DNA from: JAQIBY01 sp964418565
GTDB taxonomy: Bacteria; Bacteroidota; Bacteroidia; Bacteroidales; ML635J-15
NCBI GenBank assembly: GCA_964418565.1
Contig: CAYQMB010000107.1
Coordinates: 1-10,243, forward strand
Direction of reading: 5' to 3'
DNA length: 10,243 bases
Positions 1 to 6,668 of the stretch are shown piece by piece. Below the pieces are notes generated by a model that saw only the letters and a program-made list of their open reading frames with translations, did no database searches and was not told the DNA's origin. Every line of letters begins with the position of its first letter. Positions within the stretch are counted from its first letter, which is position 1. The position numbers and the translations under genes are program-made.

Positions 1-54
1 TTGATGGATGTTTCATTTAAAAACCTGCTGGAACTCATCTACAGTATTTTTTAA
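1..54 (+). CDS. secE: SecE, protein translocase subunit (3' end only)
   Basis: Only the last 17 codons and the TAA stop (52-54) are present; the start lies left of the window. The visible peptide, LMDVSFKNLLELIYSIF, is hydrophobic and amphipathic and resembles the C-terminal end of bacterial SecE, just after its last membrane span. SecE is the small inner-membrane subunit that clamps SecY in the SecYEG protein-export channel. The call rests mainly on position: secE directly precedes nusG in most bacteria, and the reading frame ends 20 bases before the nusG start. The fragment is too short to identify by sequence alone, so the assignment is an inference from short similarity plus gene order. 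Confidence 0.82.
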   Translation: MMDVSFKNLLELIYSIF

Positions 55-74
55 TCATTGATTTGTGAGTTAGC

Positions 75-620
75 ATGGCTGATGTTGAAAAAAAATGGTA
101 CGTGATCCGGGCGATAAGCGGTAAAGAGAAAAAAGTTAAAGAGTATCTCGAAACCGAAATTGCCCGAAGAGGACTGCAAGATCAAGTCCCGAATATTCTG
201 ATCCCAATGGAAAAATTCTATCAGGTCAGAAATGGGAAAAAAGTGTCCAAGGAACGAAATTATTTCCCCGGATATGTCTTGATCGAAGCTGCTCTCGATG
301 GTGAAATTATGCACCTCATTAAAGATGTGTCTAATGTTATTGGTTTTCTTGGCTCAAAAGCTGGTGAACCCGTGCCCCTGAGAGTGTCAGAAGTCAACAG
401 AATCTTAGGAAAAGTTGATGAACTTGCAGAACAGGAAGAAGAAATCAGCATCCCGTTTTATGTTGGCGAATCTGTGAAAGTGATTGATGGACCTTTCAAT
501 GGTTTCAATGGAACCATTGAAGAAGTGCACGAAGAAAAGAAAAAACTGAAAGTAATGGTGAAAATCTTTGGAAGAAAAACACCATTAGAATTGAGTTTCA
601 TGCAAGTAGAAAAAGAGTAA
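75..620 (+). CDS. nusG: Transcription termination/antitermination factor NusG
   Basis: A 181-residue protein of the usual NusG length. The N-terminal NGN domain (about residues 6-115) opens with KWYVIRAISGKE and includes the RNYFPGYVLIEA segment that packs on the polymerase clamp. The C-terminal KOW domain (about 128-181) has GESVKVIDGPFNGFNG and ends in IFGRKTPLEL. Phe165 in that IFGR motif matches the E. coli NusG residue used to contact ribosomal protein S10 (NusE) and Rho. In known systems NusG binds RpoB/RpoC, suppresses pausing and links transcription to translation or Rho termination. The secE-nusG-rplK position and standard length mark it as the housekeeping copy, not a specialised UpxY- or LoaP-type paralogue of the kind found beside capsule loci. 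ATG at 75 is used; no Shine-Dalgarno sequence precedes it (GAGTTAGC just upstream). rplK follows after 4 bases. Confidence 0.98.
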   Translation: MADVEKKWYVIRAISGKEKKVKEYLETEIARRGLQDQVPNILIPMEKFYQVRNGKKVSKERNYFPGYVLIEAALDGEIMHLIKDVSNVIGFLGSKAGEPVPLRVSEVNRILGKVDELAEQEEEISIPFYVGESVKVIDGPFNGFNGTIEEVHEEKKKLKVMVKIFGRKTPLELSFMQVEKE

Positions 621-624
621 AATT

Positions 625-1068
625 ATGGCTAAACAAGTAGAGGCCCTGATCAAATTGCAAATCCGTGGTGGAGCTGCGAACCCCTCCCCGCCGGTTGGTC
701 CCGCACTGGGCGCCAAAGGCGTGAACATTATGGAGTTCTGTAAGCAGTTCAACGCACGTACGCAAGAACAGGCCGGTAAAGTTTTACCTGTCATCATCAC
801 AGTGTATGGTGACAAGTCGTTTGATTTTGTTGTTAAAACCCCGCCGGCTGCCGTTCAATTGCTCGAAGCCAGCAAACTGAAAAAGGGTTCTCCCGAGTCA
901 AACCGAAATAAAGTGGGTTCGGTAACCTGGGATCAGGTGAAAGAAATTGCAGAGGCCAAAATGGTCGACCTTAACTGTTTTACAGTGGAGTCTGCAATGA
1001 AAATGGTTGCTGGAACGGCTCGTAGTATGGGGATTATCGTCAAAGGTGATGCCCCGTTTGATAATTAA
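625..1068 (+). CDS. rplK: 50S ribosomal protein L11
   Basis: A 147-residue protein, close to the 142 of E. coli L11. The N-terminal domain (about residues 1-72) carries the proline-rich PSPPVGPALG motif at 20-29, the site where thiostrepton-type antibiotics wedge between L11 and 23S rRNA in other bacteria, followed by GVNIMEFCKQFNA. The C-terminal RNA-binding domain (about 76-147) contains KTPPAAVQLL and the diagnostic GTARSMGI near its end. L11 binds the GTPase-associated region of 23S rRNA at the stalk base, helps factor-dependent GTP hydrolysis, and is needed for RelA activation in organisms that have it. It starts 4 bases after nusG, so translational coupling is likely. rplA follows after 16 bases. 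No truncation or unusual residue was seen. Confidence 0.98.
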   Translation: MAKQVEALIKLQIRGGAANPSPPVGPALGAKGVNIMEFCKQFNARTQEQAGKVLPVIITVYGDKSFDFVVKTPPAAVQLLEASKLKKGSPESNRNKVGSVTWDQVKEIAEAKMVDLNCFTVESAMKMVAGTARSMGIIVKGDAPFDN

Positions 1069-1084
1069 TTAAGCGTGACTCGAA

Positions 1085-1777
1085 ATGGCAAAAAAGACAA
1101 AAAACAGAAAACAGGCGATCGAAAAAATCGAAACCGGAAAAAAATATCCCATCGATGAGGCCGCTGGATTGGTAAAGCAAGTTTCAACTACCAATTTTGA
1201 CGCTTCAGTGGATATGGATTTCAGGCTTGGTGTTGATCCCCGTAAAGCTGACCAGATGGTGCGTGGTATTACTACGCTGCCGCATGGTACAGGTAAAGAG
1301 GTTAAAGTGCTTGTTTTGTGTACACCAGAAAAAGAGGAAGAGGCAAAAAATGCCGGCGCCGATTATGTTGGTCTCGATGATTATATCGAAAAAATACAGG
1401 AAGGATGGACTGATATGGATGTTATTATCACCATGCCTCCGGTAATGGCCAAAATAGGACGTCTCGGTCGTGTTCTCGGTCCTCGTGGATTAATGCCTAA
1501 TCCAAAAAGCGGAACTGTCACTATGGAAATCGGAAAAGCTGTCGAAGAAGTGAAAAAAGGCAAAATCGATTTCAAAGTTGACAAATTTGGCATTATCCAC
1601 ATTAGCATTGGTAAAGTATCCTTTAGCCCTGAGCAGATTCGCGATAATGCGAAAGAAATCGCTCAGACGATTGCCAAATTAAAACCGGCATCATCTAAAG
1701 GTACTTACATGCAGAGTGTGCACATTTCCAGCACCATGAGCCCGGGTATTCAACTCGATCCAAAGTCTTTGGTGTAA
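1085..1777 (+). CDS. rplA: 50S ribosomal protein L1
   Basis: A 230-residue protein, typical of bacterial L1 (about 230). It shows the family signature near residues 117-141, MPPVMAKIGRLGRVLGPRG followed by LMPNPKSGTV, and the C-terminal FKVDKFGIIHISIGKVSF segment of domain I. L1 binds helices 76-78 of 23S rRNA to form the L1 stalk that guides deacylated tRNA through the E site. In many bacteria it also represses its own rplK-rplA mRNA by binding a leader that mimics its rRNA site. Here only 4 bases separate nusG from rplK, so any such site would have to overlap coding sequence; I cannot point to one. The ATG at 1085 gives MAKKTKNRKQAIEKI, a normal L1 N-terminus. rplJ begins 19 bases after the stop. 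Confidence 0.98.
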   Translation: MAKKTKNRKQAIEKIETGKKYPIDEAAGLVKQVSTTNFDASVDMDFRLGVDPRKADQMVRGITTLPHGTGKEVKVLVLCTPEKEEEAKNAGADYVGLDDYIEKIQEGWTDMDVIITMPPVMAKIGRLGRVLGPRGLMPNPKSGTVTMEIGKAVEEVKKGKIDFKVDKFGIIHISIGKVSFSPEQIRDNAKEIAQTIAKLKPASSKGTYMQSVHISSTMSPGIQLDPKSLV

Positions 1778-1796
1778 AAATTTAGACTTTACTTCT

Positions 1797-2318
1797 ATGA
1801 TGAAAAGAGAAGACAAAAACAAACAGATTGACCTTTTGGCTGAAGAGGTGAACAAATTCGATCACTTTTACCTTACTGATATTAAAGGTTTAAGTGCCGA
1901 AGAATCCACCGATTTGCGCCAGAAGTGCTACGAAAAAGAAGTAAAGCTTACCATGGTAAAAAATACCCTATTTAAGCGTGCGCTTGATAAGGCTGACGGT
2001 GAGTTTGAAGATCTGTATCAGGTCTTGAAACAAAACACATCCGTTATGTTTGCCAATACAGCAAACGCGCCGGGTAGGGTGATTAAGGATTTCCTTAAAG
2101 ACCATGATAAGCCCCTTCTTAAAGGTGCCTTTGCAGCTGAAGGTATTTATGTCGGCGAAGATCAACTCGAAACTCTGGCTTCACTGAAGTCAAAAGAAGA
2201 GCTCCTCGGCGATATTGTACACCTGTTGCAATCACCTGCACAAACTGTTGTATCACAACTCCAGAGCGGAGGACAGACCATCGCTGGTCTGACAAAGGCT
2301 CTGGCCGAAAAAGAGTAA
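1797..2318 (+). CDS. rplJ: 50S ribosomal protein L10
   Basis: A 173-residue protein, slightly longer than E. coli L10 (165). The N-terminal globular domain (about residues 1-130) binds 23S rRNA with L11 and contains the family-typical VKLTMVKNTLFKRAL stretch at about 49-63. The C-terminal part (about 132-173, starting SKSKEELL-like sequence) is the helix that anchors two or three L7/L12 dimers. Two consecutive ATG codons at 1797 and 1800 make the exact start uncertain; the second gives MKREDKNKQ, also a plausible N-terminus. No Shine-Dalgarno sequence precedes either. In E. coli and Bacillus L10 represses its own operon through an L10-leader RNA just upstream, but here the gap to rplA is only 19 bases, too small for that structure. 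rplL follows after 43 bases. Confidence 0.97.
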   Translation: MMKREDKNKQIDLLAEEVNKFDHFYLTDIKGLSAEESTDLRQKCYEKEVKLTMVKNTLFKRALDKADGEFEDLYQVLKQNTSVMFANTANAPGRVIKDFLKDHDKPLLKGAFAAEGIYVGEDQLETLASLKSKEELLGDIVHLLQSPAQTVVSQLQSGGQTIAGLTKALAEKE

Positions 2319-2361
2319 GTAATAAACTAGTATTGAAATCATTTTAAAAAAGTATAGTAAA

Positions 2362-2736
2362 ATGGCAGATCTCAAAAAATTAGCAGAGGAATTAGTAAAT
2401 CTGACTGTTAAAGATGTCACCGAACTCGCTGACATCCTCAAAGAAGAGTATGGTATCGAACCTGCTGCTTCTGCTCCTGTTGTTGCAGCTGCGGCTGGCG
2501 GCGAAGGCGAAGCTGAAGCTGAACAGACTGAATTCGACGTTATGTTGAACTCAGCAGGACAGGCTAAACTCAAAATTATTAAGGTTGTTAAAGAATTGAC
2601 TGGATTAGGGCTTAAAGAAGCTAAGGCTCTTGTTGATGGTGCACCTGCTGCTGTAAAAGAAGGTGTGGCTAAAGAAGAAGCTGAGCAGATTAAAGAAAAG
2701 CTCGAAGAAGAAGGCGCAGAAGTTGAGCTTAAATAA
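2362..2736 (+). CDS. rplL: 50S ribosomal protein L7/L12
   Basis: A 124-residue acidic protein with the three-part L12 architecture. Residues 1 to about 33 (MADLKKLAEELVNLTVKDVT onward) form the dimerisation domain that binds L10. About 34-55 is the flexible Ala/Gly/Glu-rich hinge (APVVAAAAGGEGEAEAE). About 56-124 is the globular C-terminal domain, with KLKIIKVVKELTGLGLKEAK and ALVDGAPAAVKEG, the surface that recruits EF-Tu, EF-G and IF2. L12 is the multicopy stalk protein. The gene follows rplJ by 43 A/T-rich bases with no Shine-Dalgarno sequence (AAGTATAGTAAA before the ATG). Because L12 is needed in several copies per ribosome while RpoB is needed far less, the hairpin just downstream is well placed to separate the expression of the two. 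Confidence 0.98.
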   Translation: MADLKKLAEELVNLTVKDVTELADILKEEYGIEPAASAPVVAAAAGGEGEAEAEQTEFDVMLNSAGQAKLKIIKVVKELTGLGLKEAKALVDGAPAAVKEGVAKEEAEQIKEKLEEEGAEVELK

Positions 2737-2750
2737 GCTTAACGTATATT

Positions 2751-2799
2751 AACGATTTTTAGGTTTAAAACCAGGCAAACTGGTTTTAAACCTTTCGTT
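2751..2799 (+). promoter_or_regulatory. Strong hairpin between rplL and rpoB: candidate attenuator or RNA-processing site
   Basis: AGGTTTAAAACCAG (2761-2774) and CTGGTTTTAAACCT (2780-2793) are exact reverse complements around a 5-base GCAAA loop, giving a perfect 14-bp stem. Outside it AACGA (2751-2755) can pair with TCGTT (2795-2799), across an unequal internal loop (five T versus one T), for 19 pairs in total. The sequence after the stem is T-rich but broken (TTCGTTGTTATATATTTT), not a clean T-run, so a full intrinsic terminator looks less likely than a leaky attenuator or a double-stranded processing site. In E. coli the equivalent gap holds a partial terminator and an RNase III site; equivalence of function here is inferred from position only. 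Confidence 0.7.
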
Positions 2800-2832
2800 G
2801 TTATATATTTTCCTTTAACTAATCCAACGTCA

Positions 2833-5800
2833 ATGTCAGTACAAAAACAGCAGAGATATTCATTCTCAACCACAAAAAATCAGTTAGATTATCCTGATTT
2901 TTTAGCAGTACAGTTGAAATCGTTTAAAGATTTCCTGCAACTGGATACAACACTTGAAAAAAGAAAGAATGAGGGATTGTTTAAGGTGTTTAATGAAAAC
3001 TTCCCCATCACCGACACCAGAAACAATTTTGTTCTTGAGTTTCTCGATTATTCAATCGATCTTCCCAGGTATACAATCAAAGAATGCATAGAGAGGGGAT
3101 TGACATACTCTGTCCCGCTCAAAGCTAAACTCAAACTTTATTGTACAGACCCTGAACACGAAGATTTTGAAACGACTATTCAGGATGTATGGCTTGGTAC
3201 TATACCTTATATGACCCCCAGAGGTTCATTCGTCGTTAATGGTGCTGAGCGTATTGTTGTGTCTCAATTGCACAGATCTCCGGGCGTTTTCTTCGGTCAA
3301 AGTCTGCATGCTAACGGTACAAAGCTTTATTCTGCCAGAATTATCCCGTTTAAGGGTTCCTGGATGGAATTTGCTACCGATATCAATTCGGTGATGTTTG
3401 CATACATCGATCGAAAAAAGAAATTGCCGGTTACAACACTGCTAAGAGCAATCGGTTTCGAAAGTGATAAAGAAATCCTCGAAATCTTCGGCCTGGCAGA
3501 GGAAATTAAAGCAAATAAAACCGCACTGAAAAAAGTCGTCGGTCGTAAACTTGCTGCCAGAGTGCTACGCTCATGGGTAGAAGACTTCGTTGATGAAGAT
3601 ACCGGCGAAGTTGTTTCAATTGAACGAAATGAGGTGATTCTCGACAGAGAAACCGTTATCAAACAGGAGCATATCCCGACAATCATTGATTCCGGGTCAA
3701 AAACCATCCTCGTTCATCGCGAACAATCCAAAACATCTGATTACGCAATTATTTACAATACGCTTCAAAAAGATCCCTGTAACTCAGAGAAAGAAGCGGT
3801 TGTGTACATATATCGCCAGTTGCGTAACTCCGAACCACCAGACGATGCCACCGCAAGAGAAGTGATTGATAATCTGTTCTTCTCAGATAAACGCTACGAT
3901 CTTGGTGAAGTTGGACGTTACAGACTGAACAAAAAACTCAAAATTGACATTGATGTCGATACCAAAACATTGACAAAAGACGATATCATTGCCATCATTA
4001 AATACCTCATCGAGCTTATCAACTCAAAAGCCGATGTGGATGATATCGACCACCTTAGTAACCGCCGTATCCGTACTGTTGGTGAACAGCTTGGTAATCA
4101 GTTTGGTGTCGGACTTGCACGTATGGCCAGAACCATTCGTGAACGTATGAATGTCAGGGATAACGAAGTTTTCCATCCTACCGACCTTATCAATGCCAAA
4201 ACATTGTCATCGGTTATTAATTCATTCTTTGGAACCAACCAGTTGTCTCAGTTTATGGATCAGACGAATCCACTGGCTGAAATGACACATAAACGCCGCT
4301 TGTCTGCCCTCGGCCCGGGTGGTTTGTCTCGTGAACGCGCCGGTTTTGAAGTCAGGGACGTGCATTATACACATTATGGCCGTCTGTGTCCTATTGAAAC
4401 ACCGGAAGGTCCTAACATTGGGCTGATTTCGTCACTTTGTGTGTATGCTAAAATCAATGAACTTGGCTTCATCGAAACACCTTATCGAAAGGTGGAAAGT
4501 GAGCAGGTGAAACTGAATGATACTGATGTTGAATACCTCAGCGCTGAGGAAGAAGAAAATCACGTTATCGCTCAGGCCAATGCGCCCATTGATGATGTAG
4601 GAAAATTTCAGTCAGATAAAATCCGTGTTCGCCATGATGGTGAATATGCCGTCACTGAACCTTCGGATATTCAACTAATGGATGTTGCTCCTAACCAGAT
4701 CGCTTCCATTGCTGCATCACTTATTCCTTTCCTTGAGCATGATGATGCAAACCGTGCCCTGATGGGATCAAATATGATGCGTCAGGCTGTGCCCCTGCTC
4801 AATAACGACTCCCCCATTGTGGGTACCGGTATCGAAGCGCATGTAGCCAGAGATTCCAGAATCCTGGTCGTAGCGGAAGGTGATGGTGTGGTTGAATTTG
4901 TGGATGCTGAGAAAATTATTATCAGGTATCACAGAACTGAAGACGAACAATTCGTCTCTTTTAAAGATGATACAGTAACGTATCCATTGACCAAATTCAG
5001 AAAAACCAACCAAAACAGCAATGTTAACATCCGGCCAATTGTCAGAAAAGGACAAAAGGTTGATAAAGGAGATATCCTTACCGAAGGATATGCTACCGAA
5101 GATGGTGAACTTGCCCTTGGCAGAAACCTGAAAGTGGCTTTTATGCCATGGAAAGGATACAACTTTGAGGATGCCATTGTTATCTCTGATCGCGTTGTGC
5201 GCGAAGATATGTTTACATCCATCCATATTGAAGAACATCAGATGGATGTCAGGGATACAAAACGCGGACTTGAAGAATTGACCGCCGATATTCCCAATGT
5301 TAGCGAGTCTGCTACCCGTAACCTGGATGAAAATGGTATCATTCGTGTTGGTGCCACAGTAAAACCCGGGGATATTATGGTGGGTAAAATCACTCCAAAA
5401 GGAGAAACAGATCCATCCCCTGAGGAAAAATTGCTGCGGGCTATTTTTGGAGATAAAGCCGGTGATGTCAAAGATGCTTCTATGAAAGCTTCTCCATCAA
5501 CATCAGGTGTTGTTGTGGATAAAAAACTGTTCTCAAAAACATTCAAAGACAGAAAAACCAGGAATCAGGAAAAAGTTCTGGTTGAAAATATTCAGAATGA
5601 ATTTGAACAGGCTGGTGCTGAATTGAAATCTAAACTTGTCGATAAACTTTTTATCCTGGTTAACGGAAAAACTTCTCAGGGAGTGAAAGACAATTTTGGT
5701 GCCGAGCTGATCCCCAAAGGAAAGAAATTTACTCAGAAATCGCTCAACACTATAGATTACCTGAATGTCAGTCCCTCAAAATGGACAACCGATAAGAAGA

Positions 5801-6642
5801 AAAACGGAATGATAGAAACCATTCTGCAGAATTACCTTATCGAGTTTAAAGAGCTTGAAGGAGAATACAGGCGCCGCTCACTCAACCTAACCATTGGTGA
5901 TGAGTTGCCAAATGGCATTGTCCAGATGGCAAAAGTGTATCTCGCCAACAAACGTGTTGTTAAAGTTGGTGATAAGATGGCCGGACGACATGGTAATAAA
6001 GGTATTGTTGCGAAAATAGTCCGTCAGGAAGATATGCCTTTCCTCGAAGATGGAACCCCGGTTGATATTGTACTCAACCCCTTGGGTGTGCCTTCACGTA
6101 TGAACCTTGGACAGATTTACGAAACTGTGCTTGGATGGGCAGGTGAGAAACTGGGAATGAAATTCGCCACTCCCATTTTTGATGGTGCAAGCCTTGATGA
6201 GATCAATGAGTATACGGATAAAGCCGGTGTTCCGCGCTATGGCCGCACACATCTGTTTGATGGTGAGACTGGTGAGAAATTCCACCAGCCGGCAACCGTC
6301 GGTATCATTTACATGCTCAAACTCGGGCATATGGTGGATGATAAGATGCATGCGCGTTCCATTGGTCCTTACTCGCTTATCACACAGCAACCACTTGGCG
6401 GTAAAGCACAGTTTGGTGGACAACGCTTTGGTGAAATGGAGGTATGGGCTCTCGAAGCATTTGGGGCTGCCCATATCCTGAGAGAAATCCTTACCGTGAA
6501 ATCTGACGATGTGAAAGGTCGTGCAAAAACCTACGAATCCATCGTTAAAGGTTCTCCTATGCCTGCTCAGGGTATTCCTGAATCACTCAATGTGCTTATT
6601 CACGAACTTCAGGGTTTGTGCCTGAATTTTGAATTGAAATAA
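2833..6642 (+). CDS. rpoB: DNA-directed RNA polymerase subunit beta
   Basis: A complete 1269-residue beta subunit, of the size usual in Bacteroidota. With RpoC it forms the RNA polymerase active-site cleft. The rifampicin region lies at about residues 463-545: NSFFGTNQLSQFMDQTNPLA, then the HKRRLSALGPGG block and ETPEGPNIGLI. Positions equivalent to E. coli Q513, D516, H526, R529, S531 and L533 are here Q473, D476, H486, R489, S491 and L493, all wild type. GYNFEDAI places the acidic pair at E779/D780. KVGDKMAGRHGNKG supplies K1048 and K1056, matching E. coli K1065 and K1073 at the active centre. A lineage insert equivalent to E. coli beta-i9 occupies roughly 905-1015. The C-terminus has GGKAQFGGQRFGEMEVWALE, the segment that joins the RpoC clamp. 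The start at 2833 gives MSVQKQQRYSFSTTKNQLDY, matching the family; no Shine-Dalgarno sequence is present. Confidence 0.99.
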   Translation: MSVQKQQRYSFSTTKNQLDYPDFLAVQLKSFKDFLQLDTTLEKRKNEGLFKVFNENFPITDTRNNFVLEFLDYSIDLPRYTIKECIERGLTYSVPLKAKLKLYCTDPEHEDFETTIQDVWLGTIPYMTPRGSFVVNGAERIVVSQLHRSPGVFFGQSLHANGTKLYSARIIPFKGSWMEFATDINSVMFAYIDRKKKLPVTTLLRAIGFESDKEILEIFGLAEEIKANKTALKKVVGRKLAARVLRSWVEDFVDEDTGEVVSIERNEVILDRETVIKQEHIPTIIDSGSKTILVHREQSKTSDYAIIYNTLQKDPCNSEKEAVVYIYRQLRNSEPPDDATAREVIDNLFFSDKRYDLGEVGRYRLNKKLKIDIDVDTKTLTKDDIIAIIKYLIELINSKADVDDIDHLSNRRIRTVGEQLGNQFGVGLARMARTIRERMNVRDNEVFHPTDLINAKTLSSVINSFFGTNQLSQFMDQTNPLAEMTHKRRLSALGPGGLSRERAGFEVRDVHYTHYGRLCPIETPEGPNIGLISSLCVYAKINELGFIETPYRKVESEQVKLNDTDVEYLSAEEEENHVIAQANAPIDDVGKFQSDKIRVRHDGEYAVTEPSDIQLMDVAPNQIASIAASLIPFLEHDDANRALMGSNMMRQAVPLLNNDSPIVGTGIEAHVARDSRILVVAEGDGVVEFVDAEKIIIRYHRTEDEQFVSFKDDTVTYPLTKFRKTNQNSNVNIRPIVRKGQKVDKGDILTEGYATEDGELALGRNLKVAFMPWKGYNFEDAIVISDRVVREDMFTSIHIEEHQMDVRDTKRGLEELTADIPNVSESATRNLDENGIIRVGATVKPGDIMVGKITPKGETDPSPEEKLLRAIFGDKAGDVKDASMKASPSTSGVVVDKKLFSKTFKDRKTRNQEKVLVENIQNEFEQAGAELKSKLVDKLFILVNGKTSQGVKDNFGAELIPKGKKFTQKSLNTIDYLNVSPSKWTTDKKKNGMIETILQNYLIEFKELEGEYRRRSLNLTIGDELPNGIVQMAKVYLANKRVVKVGDKMAGRHGNKGIVAKIVRQEDMPFLEDGTPVDIVLNPLGVPSRMNLGQIYETVLGWAGEKLGMKFATPIFDGASLDEINEYTDKAGVPRYGRTHLFDGETGEKFHQPATVGIIYMLKLGHMVDDKMHARSIGPYSLITQQPLGGKAQFGGQRFGEMEVWALEAFGAAHILREILTVKSDDVKGRAKTYESIVKGSPMPAQGIPESLNVLIHELQGLCLNFELK

Positions 6643-6668
6643 TTGTTCGGATTTAATTAATCAGATAT

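Noticed and set aside
2726..2739. Small inverted repeat AGCTTAAATAAGCT over the rplL stop codon
   Set aside because: It offers only five pairs around a four-base loop and overlaps conserved C-terminal codons of rplL; it is too weak beside the 14-bp stem downstream to count as a terminator.
2804..2811. TATATTTT, similar to the Bacteroidota -7 promoter element TAnnTTTG, just before rpoB
   Set aside because: The final G is missing and no convincing TTTG -33 element lies at the right distance upstream; that region is the hairpin arm. In an A/T-rich gap such a match is expected by chance, so I do not call a separate rpoB promoter.
4768..5238. A 156-codon open frame on the - strand inside rpoB
   Set aside because: It lies wholly opposite strongly conserved rpoB sequence, its peptide resembles no family I know, and overlapping minus-strand frames in the same region show that the openness comes from rpoB codon bias.
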